NCBI GenBank assembly: GCA_018982785.1
Contig: JAHHEN010000003.1
Coordinates: forward strand, 124,001-188,000
Length of the DNA stretch: 64,000 nt
Direction of reading: 5' to 3'
Origin: Enterococcus innesii
GTDB taxonomy: Bacteria > Bacillota > Bacilli > Lactobacillales > Enterococcaceae
Under the pieces are notes generated by a model. The model had not been told where the DNA came from, did no database searches, and was given only the letters and a program-made list of their open reading frames with translations. Both the position numbers and the translations under genes were made by a program. Of this stretch, positions 9,898 through 19,684 are shown one piece after another; the first letter of the stretch is position 1, and every line of letters starts with the position of its first letter.

Positions 9898-10754
9898 ATG
9901 ATGAAAAAATTAAAACTTCTAAGTCCTATCATCGGATTGGTTATTTTACTCTCAGGATGTGCAAGCTGGGCAGATCGAGGAGAATCGATCACAGCAGTCG
10001 GGTCTTCTGCCTTGCAGCCACTCGTAGAAACAGTTGCGGAAGAATTTCAAAATTCAAATCCGGGACGGTTCATTAATGTCCAGGGGGCGGAAGCGGAACC
10101 GGATTAAGTCAAGTCCAAGCAGGCGCAGTCGATATCGGGAATTCTGATTTGTTTGCAGAAGAAAAGCCGGGAATCGATGCGGATGCCCTCGTTGACCACC
10201 GGGTCGCAACGGTGGGTATCACACCGATCGTTAACAAAGGGGTCGGGATCACAGATATTTCTACAGAAGATTTAAAAAATATCTTCCTAGGAAAGATCAC
10301 CAATTGGAGCGAAGTCGGTGGCAATGATCTACCCATTGTTTTATTGAACCGGGCGACCGGTAGTGGTACGAGAAGCACGTTTGAAAAATGGATCATGGAT
10401 GGTGAAACAGCAATTCCTTCCCAAGAGCAAGATTCTAGTGGAATGGTTCGCTCGATCGTTTCTGATACACCAGGGGCTATTAGCTACGTTGCATTTTCTT
10501 ATGTGACCGATGAAGTCAATGTCCTTTCAATTGATGGTGTTGAACCTACGATTGAAAATGTGACGACGAATGATTGGAAAGTTTGGGCGTATGAGCATAT
10601 GTATACAAAAGGAGAACCAACCGGATTAACTGCTGAGTTTTTAGAATATATGCTTTCTGACGAAGTCCAAGAGCATATCGTTGGCGATCTAGGCTATATT
10701 CCAATCTCGATCATGCAGGTGGAAAGAGACTGGGAAGGCAACATTGTCGAATAA
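9898..10754 (+). CDS. pstS: Phosphate-binding lipoprotein PstS, frame interrupted
   Basis: PstS is the extracellular phosphate-binding component of the high-affinity Pst transporter. A lipoprotein signal ends in the lipobox LLSGC (Cys near residue 19 of the chosen start). Family segments include [32 protein letters not shown], the phosphate-loop [12 protein letters not shown], and LGYIPIS. The frame breaks in a G run at 10083-10087; six G instead of five restore [20 protein letters not shown], the expected conserved loop, and give 285 residues, normal length. Tandem ATGs at 9898 and 9901 are both possible. It heads the pst operon. Confidence 0.93.
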
Positions 10755-10851
10755 TCTTTACACAAAATTTACACAAGCTTTAACAGAAATTGATGTTGAA
10801 CCGATAAACTAATGGTTATGAGTTTAGTTTGATTTTTGAGGAGGAACCCTC

Positions 10852-11772
10852 GTGGAAAATGTAAAAGAAGTGTTAACAAAAAAATCTAAGCGCGCAAGAA
10901 TGGAGCAAAGAGGAAAGCTGGTCAGCTTTCTATGTATCGCGTTGATTGTATTGGTTGTGATCTCCATTTTTTATTTCGTTGCTAGCCGAGGATTAGCGAC
11001 ATTCTTTGTAGACAAAGTCAATGTGTTTGACTTTTTGTTTGGTACCCAATGGAATCCAAGTGCTGTTGGTCCTGATGGCCAACCTTTAGTTGGTGCTTTA
11101 CCGATGATTCTTGGTTCGTTCTTCGTAACGTTCCTATCAGCAATCGTTGCAACACCTTTTGCCATTGGTGCAGCCGTCTTTATGGTGGAGATTTCCCCTC
11201 GTAACGGAGAGAAGATCTTGCAGCCGGTCATCGAACTTTTAGTCGGTATTCCTTCTGTAGTTTATGGTTTTATCGGTTTGTCTGTCGTTGTACCAGCAGT
11301 CCGCTCCGTTTTTGGCGGTACTGGGTTTGGGATCTTGGCGGGGACCTTTGTCCTGTTTATCATGATCTTACCGACAGTGACTACGATGACGGTCGATGCG
11401 CTACGGGCAGTCCCTCGGCATTACCGTGAAGCTTCGTTAGCTTTAGGTGCAACGCGCTGGCAGACGATTTACAAAGTGGTTCTACGAGCAGCTGTTCCTG
11501 GTATTTTAACAGCGGTTGTTTTCGGAATGGCTCGCGCATTTGGGGAAGCATTGGCGATCCAAATGGTTATCGGTAATGCGGCATTGATGCCAACTAGCTT
11601 AGTGACACCTGCTTCAACATTGACTTCTATCCTAACGATGGGTATCGGAAATACGATCATGGGGACAGTCCAAAATAATGTCTTGTGGTCATTAGCCTTG
11701 ATCTTGTTATTGATGTCCTTACTGTTTAACATTGTGATTCGCTTTATTGGGAAGAAAGGAGCCTTGAAATAA
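10852..11772 (+). CDS. pstC: Phosphate ABC transporter permease PstC
   Basis: PstC is one of the two membrane subunits of the phosphate importer. The 306-residue protein has about six transmembrane segments and the permease EAA-type loop around HYREASLALGATRWQTIYKV. I chose the GTG at 10852 because gaggaggaa lies just upstream and the N-terminus then has a normal cytosolic basic tail. The stop overlaps the pstA start by one base. Cytoplasmic ATPase partners are the two downstream PstB proteins. Confidence 0.95.
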   Translation: MENVKEVLTKKSKRARMEQRGKLVSFLCIALIVLVVISIFYFVASRGLATFFVDKVNVFDFLFGTQWNPSAVGPDGQPLVGALPMILGSFFVTFLSAIVATPFAIGAAVFMVEISPRNGEKILQPVIELLVGIPSVVYGFIGLSVVVPAVRSVFGGTGFGILAGTFVLFIMILPTVTTMTVDALRAVPRHYREASLALGATRWQTIYKVVLRAAVPGILTAVVFGMARAFGEALAIQMVIGNAALMPTSLVTPASTLTSILTMGIGNTIMGTVQNNVLWSLALILLLMSLLFNIVIRFIGKKGALK

Positions 11773-12656
11773 TGAATGCGAAACGTTCAGATAAAATTGC
11801 TACCGGCGTCTTGTATGCCGTTGCTGGCATCATTGTATTGATTTTGGCTTCCTTATTACTGTACATTTTGGTACGTGGTATTCCTCATATCAATTGGGAG
11901 TTTCTGACTTCTTCTTCAAAAGCGTACCAAGAAGGCGGCGGGATCGGCATCCAATTGTTCAATTCCCTTTACTTGCTTTTAGTAACAATGATCATTAGCT
12001 TTCCGATTTCTTTAGGAGCGGGGATCTACTTATCCGAATATGCAAAGAAAAATTGGTTGACGGATATCATTCGGACATCGATCGAAATCTTGAGTTCACT
12101 GCCTTCTGTGGTTGTCGGTCTCTTTGGTTTCTTAGTCTTTGTTATCCAGTTTGGTTATGGCTTTTCGATCATTTCAGGTGCTTTGGCATTGACTTTCTTT
12201 AATTTGCCACTATTGACGAGAAATGTGGAAGAATCTCTACAAGCGATTCATTACACGCAGCGTGAAGCGGGCTTGTCTTTAGGCTTATCACGTTGGGAAA
12301 CTGTCACACGTATTATTGTTCCAGAAGCAACACCAGGGATTTTGACTGGGGTCATTCTAAGTTCTGGTCGGATTTTTGGTGAAGCGGCAGCGCTGATCTA
12401 CACTGCAGGACAAAGTGCACCGGCCCTTGATTTTACAAACTGGAATCCATTGAGTGTTTCCAGCCCGATCGGTCTTTTCCGACAAGCGGAGACGCTAGCA
12501 GTCCATATTTGGAAAATCAATACAGAAGGTACGATGCCTGATGGCGCGCAAGTTTCAGCCGGGGCTTCGGCGGTATTGATCATTGCCGTCTTGCTATTTA
12601 ACTTTGGCGCCCGTGCAGCTGGCAAACGGTTGTACAAGAAAATGACGTCAGCATAA
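11772..12656 (+). CDS. pstA: Phosphate ABC transporter permease PstA
   Basis: PstA is the second membrane subunit of the Pst importer. The 294-residue protein shows six hydrophobic segments and the conserved coupling loop [20 protein letters not shown], plus the [11 protein letters not shown] segment typical of PstA. It shares one base with the pstC stop, and an ataaggagaatg ribosome site for the first pstB follows. Assignment to PstA over PstC is based on order and the SLPSVV segment. Confidence 0.95.
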   Translation: MNAKRSDKIATGVLYAVAGIIVLILASLLLYILVRGIPHINWEFLTSSSKAYQEGGGIGIQLFNSLYLLLVTMIISFPISLGAGIYLSEYAKKNWLTDIIRTSIEILSSLPSVVVGLFGFLVFVIQFGYGFSIISGALALTFFNLPLLTRNVEESLQAIHYTQREAGLSLGLSRWETVTRIIVPEATPGILTGVILSSGRIFGEAAALIYTAGQSAPALDFTNWNPLSVSSPIGLFRQAETLAVHIWKINTEGTMPDGAQVSAGASAVLIIAVLLFNFGARAAGKRLYKKMTSA

Positions 12657-12669
12657 GGAGAATGACAGT

Positions 12670-13476
12670 ATGAACGATTACAATTGGGACGATCGAAATA
12701 TCATTACCTTCGATAAACCAGAAGATGTGGCGCTTTATACCACTGACTTGCATGTATGGTATGGATCAAATGAAGCCATCAAAGGCATTGATCTACAATT
12801 TGAAAAAAACAAAATCACCGCATTGATCGGGCCTTCCGGTTGCGGAAAATCAACGTATCTGCGTTCTTTGAATCGAATGAATGATGGGATCGCAAACACG
12901 AGAGTCACAGGAAACATTATGTACAAAGGAGTCGACGTCAACACAAAAGAAGTCGATGTCTTCGAAATGCGCAAGCGGATCGGCATGGTTTTCCAACGAC
13001 CAAATCCTTTCAGTAAATCGATCTATGACAATATTGCCTTTGCTTTACGTCGTCATGGAGAAAGAAACAAAAAGAAATTGGATGAAGCAGTCGAAACCAG
13101 CTTGAAACAAGCGGCTCTTTGGGATCAAGTAAAAGACAGTTTAGACAAAAGTGCTTTGGCATTGTCTGGTGGACAGCAGCAACGTCTGTGTATCGCTCGA
13201 GCCATTGCGATGAAACCAGATATCTTACTTCTAGATGAACCAGCCAGCGCCCTTGATCCCATCTCGACCGGGACAGTGGAAGAAACCCTCATCAACTTGA
13301 AAAACGACTATTCAATCATCATCGTGACCCATAATATGCAACAAGCTGCTCGGATCAGCGATTATACTGCCTTTTTCTACTTAGGAAATGCGATCGAGTA
13401 CGATGAGACCCGTAAGATATTTACTCGTCCAAAAATTAAAGCAACAGAAGATTACGTATCCGGTCACTTTGGCTGA
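12670..13476 (+). CDS. pstB2: Phosphate ABC transporter ATPase PstB (first copy)
   Basis: This ATPase drives phosphate import. Walker A is [19 protein letters not shown], the Q-loop is [16 protein letters not shown], the signature is [14 protein letters not shown] and Walker B is [13 protein letters not shown], all in the PstB form, with the switch His in [15 protein letters not shown]. It carries an N-terminal extension of about 20 residues not found in the second copy. Two adjacent pstB genes are common in enterococci, lactobacilli and streptococci. The copy name follows the usual order and is not proven. Confidence 0.94.
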   Translation: MNDYNWDDRNIITFDKPEDVALYTTDLHVWYGSNEAIKGIDLQFEKNKITALIGPSGCGKSTYLRSLNRMNDGIANTRVTGNIMYKGVDVNTKEVDVFEMRKRIGMVFQRPNPFSKSIYDNIAFALRRHGERNKKKLDEAVETSLKQAALWDQVKDSLDKSALALSGGQQQRLCIARAIAMKPDILLLDEPASALDPISTGTVEETLINLKNDYSIIIVTHNMQQAARISDYTAFFYLGNAIEYDETRKIFTRPKIKATEDYVSGHFG

Positions 13477-13507
13477 GCCGATTCGATCAGTAAACGGAGG
13501 CAAAACA

Positions 13508-14266
13508 ATGGCAGAAGAAATTATTACATCGAAAGATCTGCATTTATACTACGGAAAAAAAGAAGCATTAAAAGGAATCGACCTTTCCATCAAACAAGGC
13601 GAGATCACTGCGATGATCGGACCTTCAGGTTGTGGGAAATCGACCTACTTGCGTTCTCTTAATCGAATGAATGATTTGATCCCTGGTGTGACAATTACAG
13701 GAAGTGTTGTCTATAAAGGGAAAGACATTTATAGTCCGAAGCAAGACATCGTTGATTTGCGTAAAGAAATCGGGATGGTTTTTCAACAACCGAATCCATT
13801 TCCCTTTTCAATTTACGAAAATGTGATTTATGGGTTAAAATTAAAAGGAGTCACCGACAAAGCGATTCTTGATAAAACAGTGGAAGAAAGCCTGAAAGCA
13901 GCGTCTGTCTGGGAAGATGTCAAAGATAAACTTCACCAAAGTGCGCTATCTTTATCCGGTGGACAACAGCAGCGGGTATGTATCGCTCGGGTATTGGCTG
14001 TCGATCCAGAAATCATTTTGCTGGATGAACCAACCAGTGCGTTAGACCCAATTTCATCTGGGAAAATCGAGAATACCCTTTTGGCACTGAAAGAACGCTA
14101 TACCATGATCATCGTGACTCACAACATGTCACAAGCTTCAAGAATCTCAGATAAAACCGCCTTCTTTTTGGACGGCAACTTGATCGAGTTCAATGACACG
14201 AAAAAAGTGTTCCTAAGTCCAAGCAAAAAAGAAACAGAAGATTATATCTCAGGAAGATTTGGTTAG
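13508..14266 (+). CDS. pstB1: Phosphate ABC transporter ATPase PstB (second copy)
   Basis: The second PstB ATPase has 252 residues with Walker [21 protein letters not shown]-loop [16 protein letters not shown], signature [14 protein letters not shown] and Walker [14 protein letters not shown]. The in-frame extension back to 13388 lies within the first copy; the ATG at 13508 follows an aacggaggcaaaac ribosome site. Sequence divergence from the first copy suggests an old duplication, not a recent one. It precedes phoU with an 11-base gap. Confidence 0.94.
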   Translation: MAEEIITSKDLHLYYGKKEALKGIDLSIKQGEITAMIGPSGCGKSTYLRSLNRMNDLIPGVTITGSVVYKGKDIYSPKQDIVDLRKEIGMVFQQPNPFPFSIYENVIYGLKLKGVTDKAILDKTVEESLKAASVWEDVKDKLHQSALSLSGGQQQRVCIARVLAVDPEIILLDEPTSALDPISSGKIENTLLALKERYTMIIVTHNMSQASRISDKTAFFLDGNLIEFNDTKKVFLSPSKKETEDYISGRFG

Positions 14267-14277
14267 GAGGAAAAGGG

Positions 14278-14955
14278 ATGTTGCGTACACAGTTTGAAGA
14301 AGAATTATTAAATCTACACAATCAATTTTATGAGATGGGTATGCTAGTCAGCAGTGCGATCCACAAATCCGTACGAGCATATGTCAGACATGATAAAGCA
14401 ATTGCTCAAGAAGTGATCGAAAATGATTTGGCGATCAACAATATGGAAGTTCGTTTGGAGAAAAAGAGCTTTGAAATGATTGCTTTGCAACAACCAGTAA
14501 CCACCGATCTACGAATGATCATTACTGTAATGAAAGCCAGCTCTGACTTGGAACGAATGGGAGACCATGCAGTATCAATCGCGAAGTCAACGATTCGGGT
14601 CAAAGGTGAAACACGGATCGCCGAAATCGAAAAAGAAATTTCTGATATGTCGGATTATGTCAAGAAAATGGTCGATAATGTTTTAGTTGCCTATGTAAAA
14701 ACCGACCAAGAAGATGCCCGTATGATCGCCCAAATGGATGATCGGGTCAATGAGTATTACAAAGATATCTATTACAAAACGATCGAGAGTATGAAAGAAA
14801 ATCCGGAAACCGTTGTTAGTGGAACCGACTATTTATCTGTTGCTCAGTACCTAGAACGTATCGGTGACTACGTAACGAATATTTGTGAATGGATCGTGTA
14901 TCTTGCTACTGGGAAAATCAGTGAATTGAATACCAACCGTACGGAAATGATCTAA
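14278..14955 (+). CDS. phoU: Phosphate signalling protein PhoU
   Basis: PhoU links Pst transport state to the phosphate two-component system and limits Pi uptake. The 225-residue all-helical protein contains the two PhoU repeats, each with metal-binding E/D-rich helices: VTTDLRMIITVMKASSDLER followed by MGDHAVSIAK, and DYLSVAQYLERIGDYVTNI. A ggaggaaaaggg ribosome site precedes the ATG. It ends the pst operon and is followed by a strong terminator. No phoPR genes are in the window. Confidence 0.95.
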   Translation: MLRTQFEEELLNLHNQFYEMGMLVSSAIHKSVRAYVRHDKAIAQEVIENDLAINNMEVRLEKKSFEMIALQQPVTTDLRMIITVMKASSDLERMGDHAVSIAKSTIRVKGETRIAEIEKEISDMSDYVKKMVDNVLVAYVKTDQEDARMIAQMDDRVNEYYKDIYYKTIESMKENPETVVSGTDYLSVAQYLERIGDYVTNICEWIVYLATGKISELNTNRTEMI

Positions 14956-15006
14956 GAAACCAGCTTAGATTCTTGATCACTTATCTCTTTTATTAGAGAT
15001 GGGACG

Positions 15007-15059
15007 GACCGTCGAAAGAAGTTGTCCTTCGGGAAACAACTTCTCTCGGCGGTCTTTTT
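15007..15059 (+). terminator. Terminator after phoU
   Basis: Long stem starting GACCG and ending CGGTC, with inner AGAAGTTGT/ACAACTTCT pairing around a CTTCGG tetraloop-like turn, followed by TTTTT. Confidence 0.85.
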
Positions 15060-15404
15060 GATGTGAAGCAAGTGCTACGGATGATTATGATTCATTGAAA
15101 AGGATCGTTAGTTTTACTAAGAGTTACAGAAGTAAGCATGCTTTTGACCTTCCATGCATTGAAAAGTCGATTATTGATTGAGTAGCGGCCAACAGCGGAA
15201 AAAACGGTTGTGAATGACCTCGAAAATCCTTCACAGTAGCAGTTTTATTCCTCAGAGTTGTTACTAGCTGAAACTTTTGTTTCCAATGGTTTTTCGTGGT
15301 ACTGTTAAGATAAGGAAGATCGTTTTGTGCCTAAAGTAATCAAGAAGAAGTGCCGGTTCTGCTTGCCAATCTGCAGATTGAGAAAAACTTGGTACTTAAG
15401 ACCT
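15060..15404. other. Gene-free stretch before liaX
   Basis: About 345 bases without a supportable gene. No strong hairpin or RNA family was recognised. A near-palindrome at 15391-15403 and a promoter at 15405-15433 sit at its right edge. Confidence 0.5.
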
Positions 15405-15433
15405 ATGACACTTTCGCAAAAACAAGGCATAAT
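15391..15433 (+). promoter_or_regulatory. Candidate liaXYZ promoter with upstream regulator site
   Basis: ATGACA (15405-15410), a 17-base spacer and CATAAT (15428-15433) form a plausible sigma-A promoter 53 bases ahead of liaX. Immediately upstream, GGT-A-CTTAAG-ACC (15391-15403) is a near-palindrome in the place where a LiaR-type activator would bind. That it is bound by LiaR is inference. Confidence 0.5.
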
Positions 15434-15485
15434 AGGTTCGTAAGCTAAACTTGCAATCACACATTTGCTGAAGGAGGCAATTTCC

Positions 15486-17048
15486 ATGAACGAAAGAGAA
15501 CGTATATTGGATCTAGTAAAAAAAGGTGTGCTTTCTACAGAAGAAGCCTTAGATTTACTAGAAGGTATGGCAAAAGCCAAAGACGAAAAACAAATTAACA
15601 AAGCTGCTGCTGAGGTAACCGCGGATAAGAATGCGACAAGCCCATTTGATGATACTGAAAATAACGATGCGATGTTCACGTTTGACGGCGAAGAAAAGCT
15701 TCGTCAAAACGAAGCGCAAGACAAAGAAAATCTTGAAAAGATTCTCGATGGCTTAGCAACAGAAGCCAACCAAGCATCTGCTGAGTTGGACGAAATCAAT
15801 GCTGAAATTCTTGGTGTCAAAGAAGAATTAAAAGAAGCACAAGAAACACTGATGCAATTGAACACCAAAGAAGAATTGGATCAATTGTCAGAAGATGAAT
15901 TGGCAACACGTCATGAAACAGAAGCGACCATTACTGGCTTAGAAGAAACCTTAGATGGTTTAACCGAAGAAAAAGCAGAATTGGAAGCTAAACTAAAAAA
16001 TATTCGTAAAGACCAATGGTCTCAAACGAAAGAGAAAATCTCTCAAAAATTAGATATTCCAGAAGATTGGAAAGAACAAGCGACCGATACTATCAATCAA
16101 GTAAGTGAAAAAATGGTCGATGCCAGCACACACTTCGGACATTTCTTGAAGAAAACGGTTCGGGCAGTGACAGAGTCAGTCAATGACAACATGGAATGGA
16201 AAGACATCAACTTAAAAGTTCCCGGTGTTGCAGCGACAAAATTTGAGCACACATTCAGCTATGACGAAACGGCAGCGACATTGATCGATGTGAAATTAGC
16301 AAACGGCAATGTTTCCTTCCAATTATGGGATGAACCAGGTGTCAAAGTAGATGCCAAAATCAAACTATATGGTAAAATGGATGCGGCGGAGCCTTTCGAT
16401 GCTTTTGAAGCTAGAAGCCAAATCAATGTTGATGATGAACGCATCTCTTTCCAAATTCCCAACAAACGCATTCGTGCCGATCTCGTTTTCTATTTACCAA
16501 AACGTACCTATGATCATGTGGCAGTAAAACTATTGAACGGCAATGTTACATTCAATGAATTAGATGCGAAAGATGTCTATACAAAGTCAACAAACGGCAA
16601 TATCGATTTCCGCAAAGTAAACGCATCGATGTTAGAGATTGAAGGCGTGAATGGAACGATCACTGTTCAAGATGGTGAGATTTTAGATGCCATCATCGAA
16701 ACGGTGAACGGCGACGTTACGTTGACAGCAACGCCACAAAATACCGGCATTTCTTTAGTTAACGGTAATATCCGTGTGACCTATAAAGAAGAAACGGTCC
16801 AAAAATTAAACGCCAGTTCTGTAAATGGGAATGTCAAAGTAGCATTACCGACAGGAATCGGTTTTGAAGGGATCGCCAAAACAAGTTTAGGTAGCATCAA
16901 CAATCGTTTAAGCGAGATGGAAGTTGTGCGTGAGAAAAAAGAACGCCTAAACCAACTATTGCAATTCCGTCGGGTTGCCGATAAAGTCGCACAAATCGAT
17001 TTATCCACAACAACAGGAAATGTCTTTATCAAAGATACAGACAAATAA
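15486..17048 (+). CDS. liaX: LiaX-like daptomycin-sensing protein (DUF4097)
   Basis: LiaX of E. faecalis is a surface-exposed sensor/effector of the LiaFSR envelope-stress response that binds daptomycin and antimicrobial peptides. This 520-residue protein has the family layout: an N-terminal helical segment (MNERERILDLVKKGVLSTEE), a long acidic coiled coil (roughly residues 75-190), then a C-terminal beta-repeat DUF4097 domain with repeated LLNGNVTF, TVNGDVTL and SVNGNVKV-type turns. No signal peptide is seen, as in known LiaX. The start is the ATG at 15486 after aaggaggc. The gene heads a liaX-liaY-liaZ operon. Confidence 0.92.
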   Translation: MNERERILDLVKKGVLSTEEALDLLEGMAKAKDEKQINKAAAEVTADKNATSPFDDTENNDAMFTFDGEEKLRQNEAQDKENLEKILDGLATEANQASAELDEINAEILGVKEELKEAQETLMQLNTKEELDQLSEDELATRHETEATITGLEETLDGLTEEKAELEAKLKNIRKDQWSQTKEKISQKLDIPEDWKEQATDTINQVSEKMVDASTHFGHFLKKTVRAVTESVNDNMEWKDINLKVPGVAATKFEHTFSYDETAATLIDVKLANGNVSFQLWDEPGVKVDAKIKLYGKMDAAEPFDAFEARSQINVDDERISFQIPNKRIRADLVFYLPKRTYDHVAVKLLNGNVTFNELDAKDVYTKSTNGNIDFRKVNASMLEIEGVNGTITVQDGEILDAIIETVNGDVTLTATPQNTGISLVNGNIRVTYKEETVQKLNASSVNGNVKVALPTGIGFEGIAKTSLGSINNRLSEMEVVREKKERLNQLLQFRRVADKVAQIDLSTTTGNVFIKDTDK

Positions 17049-17097
17049 GAATCGCTGGGTTTACACTCATTAAAGAAAAGAAGGAAGGTGTAGATAA

Positions 17098-17406
17098 ATG
17101 AACAAAAAATTAACAAAATCAGCCAATAACGTTGTCATTACAGGTACTCTAGGGGGTCTGGCAGAATACCTGCGAATCGATCCAACTATCGTTCGCGTGA
17201 TCTATGTCTTTCTATCTTTAGTGACTGCTGGGTTCCCTGGAATCACTTTATATATCATCATGGCGGTCTTGATTCCTTCAGGACGCAAGAGCACCTCAGG
17301 ATATGGCCACGACAATCACTACTACAAACAAAACAAATACAATGAAGCAAATCGTCCCCGTAAAGAAGCGGAAAAGGTGGAGGATGAGGACTGGAGTGAC
17401 TTCTAG
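17098..17406 (+). CDS. liaY: LiaY-like PspC-domain membrane protein
   Basis: The 102-residue protein has a PspC domain: TLGGLAEYLRIDPTIVRVIY followed by a hydrophobic segment ending IIMAVLIPSG. The C-terminus is charged and rich in His/Tyr/Lys, then acidic. In E. faecalis LiaY works with LiaX to redistribute anionic phospholipid domains. A ggaaggtg ribosome site precedes the ATG. It overlaps liaZ by one base, supporting operon translation. Confidence 0.9.
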   Translation: MNKKLTKSANNVVITGTLGGLAEYLRIDPTIVRVIYVFLSLVTAGFPGITLYIIMAVLIPSGRKSTSGYGHDNHYYKQNKYNEANRPRKEAEKVEDEDWSDF

Positions 17407-17765
17407 TGTCTTATTTTCAACGGCTTATCATGAATACACTGACGTTTGTCACATTGGCAGTTCTATTACCAAATATGATCCACGTTCAAAGCATTATGAC
17501 TGCAGTGATCGCCAGTTTCGTACTGTCGATCCTGAATGCTTTGATTAAACCAATTCTGATCGTCATTTCATTTCCATTGACTTTACTGACGCTTGGTTTT
17601 TTCACCTTTGTGATTAATGCACTCATGCTGAATTTGACTTCGTATTTTGTTGGGTCAGCCAACTTCGGCTTCTCCTCGTTTGGAGCTGCGCTCTTAGTGG
17701 CGTTGATCATGTCAGTAATCAATATGATCGTGACCGAACACCATATCGAAAAATATTCACGTTAA
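17406..17765 (+). CDS. liaZ: LiaZ-like phage holin family 4 membrane protein (YvlD type)
   Basis: The 119-residue protein consists of about four transmembrane segments, with the family segment SILNALIKPILIVISFPLTL. It begins at a GTG that shares one base with the liaY stop; ggaggatgaggac lies upstream as ribosome site. Third gene of the operon; a holin-like fold is named by family only and no lysis role is implied. Confidence 0.88.
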   Translation: MSYFQRLIMNTLTFVTLAVLLPNMIHVQSIMTAVIASFVLSILNALIKPILIVISFPLTLLTLGFFTFVINALMLNLTSYFVGSANFGFSSFGAALLVALIMSVINMIVTEHHIEKYSR

Positions 17766-17830
17766 AAAGACGTTTCACGTTTTCTCCACTAACTATGAAG
17801 CTAGTGGAGAAACGGAAACGTCTTTTTTAG
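17766..17830. terminator. Bidirectional terminator between liaZ and the M3 peptidase
   Basis: A long hairpin pairs AAAAAGACGTTT..TTTCTCCACTA with TAGTGGAGAAA..AAACGTCTTTTTT. Runs of A on the left and T on the right suit termination of both converging genes. Confidence 0.85.
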
Positions 17831-19527
17831 TTTAACTGTTCTTCTTTGATGGCTGCCAGGTACGTATCTACTGCCTGTAACGTTTCATCAAGCGCTCCTT
17901 TTTCAAAAGGTGAACGCAAATGAGCAAGATCCAGGATCTCAAGGAATGTTTTCGTGCCGCCGACTTCGCAGATGGCCAAATAATCTTGCCAAGCGGTTTC
18001 GTCTTTTGCCACGATGAATCGATACCAAAATTGGAACGCACACACTTGCGCCAATGTATAATCGATATAATAGAAAGGTGATTCAAAAATATGTCCTTGT
18101 CTGAACCAATACAAGCCACGATCAAGGTCTGGATATTCTGAATAATCCCGTTCTGGGCAATATTGGCGCTCTAATTCCCGCCAACGGGCTTTGCGCTGTG
18201 CTGGTGACCACTCAGGATGCTCATAAACGTCTTGTTGGAAGTGATCCACTAAAACGCCATAAGGCAGAAATTGCAGGCTGCTAGCAAGATGCGCAAATTT
18301 GTATTTTTCTGTTTCTTCTTCAAAAAAGGCATCCATCCATGGCCAGGCGATAAACTCCATCGACATTGAATGGATCTCGCAAGACTCATAATTGGGAAAG
18401 AGAATTTCCGGTTCTTTGATCCAACGAGAGCGAAAGGCTTGAAAGGCGTGGCCAGCTTCGTGGGTCAAAACATCGACATCGCCAGAAGTGCCGTTAAAGT
18501 TGGCAAAGATAAATGGCGATTGATAGTCTTGGATAAACGTACAATAGCCGCCAGATTGTTTGCCTTTTTTGCTTAGTAGATCAAGTAGGTCATGCTCGAC
18601 CATAAAATCAAAAAATTCGCCAGTTTCAGGGGATAGTTCCTGATACATCACACGGGCTTTTTCTACTAGTTCTTCAGGAGTTCCTTTAGGCTCTGCGTTA
18701 CCACTAGGATAAACAAGCGGCAGGTCGGTAAAGGTTGCCTGAGTCAATTGATTACGCTGTGCCTGTCTTTGGTACAGTTTTTGGGTGATTGGGACGACTT
18801 TTTCCAAAATTTCCCGACGATAGGTTTCGATCATTGAACGATCATAGTCCCAACGATTCATTTGGGTATCCGCAAAGGCAACGTAATTTTCAAAGTCGAG
18901 CTTGTGGGCGATCTCGGTACGAACCTTGACCATCTCGTCATAAATTTGATCAAAACGGTCTTCATTTTCCGTGAAGAAAGCCGTTTGTTTTTCAAACGCT
19001 TCTTTTCGAACGCCGCGATCTTTGTTTTCGGTAAATGGTCGCAGTTGTGCTAGGGTATAGGTTTCTCCTTGGAAGTCGATTTGCGCAGAAGCGACCAATT
19101 TGCTGTAATCGGAAGCCAATTGGTTTTCTTTTTGAAACAATTCGATCAAGGCATCATCAAAAAGCTTCACGCGGCTTTCGGCAAACAAGAAAAGTGTTTC
19201 TGGATATTCGGCTTTTAATTCATCTAAGACTGGTGACGCCAGGAGTGCTTGATAGAATTGAAAATCCAGAGCTTCAAAATGAGGCTGGTATTCATTCCAA
19301 AAGGTGTCTTCTGCTTCATAAAAGGCATCGTTCGTATCGATCGAATAGCGGATCGAAGCCAAGTTCATTGCGGTATCGATCGTTCCTCTTAGTTCGTTCA
19401 AAGCATCAAGAGCTTGCTTCGCCTCCGAGAAGGTATCGGCTGACTGAAGGTTTGCTAAGGCTTTTTTGAATGTTTCTTGATAGACTGGAAAATCAGGGCG
19501 TTGATACGTGTATGCTGAAAATTTCAT
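17827..19527 (-). CDS. M3 family oligoendopeptidase
   Basis: This cytosolic zinc metallopeptidase of the PepF/M3 group hydrolyses oligopeptides. The zinc motif HEAGH occurs in DVLTHEAGHAFQAF, and the third ligand Glu is expected in the helix ESCEIHSMSMEFI, about 25 residues further, as in the M3 family. The 566-residue length is normal. The open frame extends 11 residues further, but the ATG at 19527 has a ggaggg ribosome site. The gene stands alone, convergent with liaZ and divergent from hprK. Peptide specificity cannot be told. Confidence 0.92.
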   Translation of the reverse strand: MKFSAYTYQRPDFPVYQETFKKALANLQSADTFSEAKQALDALNELRGTIDTAMNLASIRYSIDTNDAFYEAEDTFWNEYQPHFEALDFQFYQALLASPVLDELKAEYPETLFLFAESRVKLFDDALIELFQKENQLASDYSKLVASAQIDFQGETYTLAQLRPFTENKDRGVRKEAFEKQTAFFTENEDRFDQIYDEMVKVRTEIAHKLDFENYVAFADTQMNRWDYDRSMIETYRREILEKVVPITQKLYQRQAQRNQLTQATFTDLPLVYPSGNAEPKGTPEELVEKARVMYQELSPETGEFFDFMVEHDLLDLLSKKGKQSGGYCTFIQDYQSPFIFANFNGTSGDVDVLTHEAGHAFQAFRSRWIKEPEILFPNYESCEIHSMSMEFIAWPWMDAFFEEETEKYKFAHLASSLQFLPYGVLVDHFQQDVYEHPEWSPAQRKARWRELERQYCPERDYSEYPDLDRGLYWFRQGHIFESPFYYIDYTLAQVCAFQFWYRFIVAKDETAWQDYLAICEVGGTKTFLEILDLAHLRSPFEKGALDETLQAVDTYLAAIKEEQLN

Positions 19528-19684
19528 TAAAAATCCCTCCTTAGTAAAATAATAACACAAACGAAAAAGAATGAGGACTTCTATTGGCGAAGGTAGTAAC
19601 TTTACTGATAGAATGATAAAATAGAACCAGAGTGTCGTTTACAAGAAGCAGCGGCAAGAATCATTGAGAAAAGAGGGAAAACCT

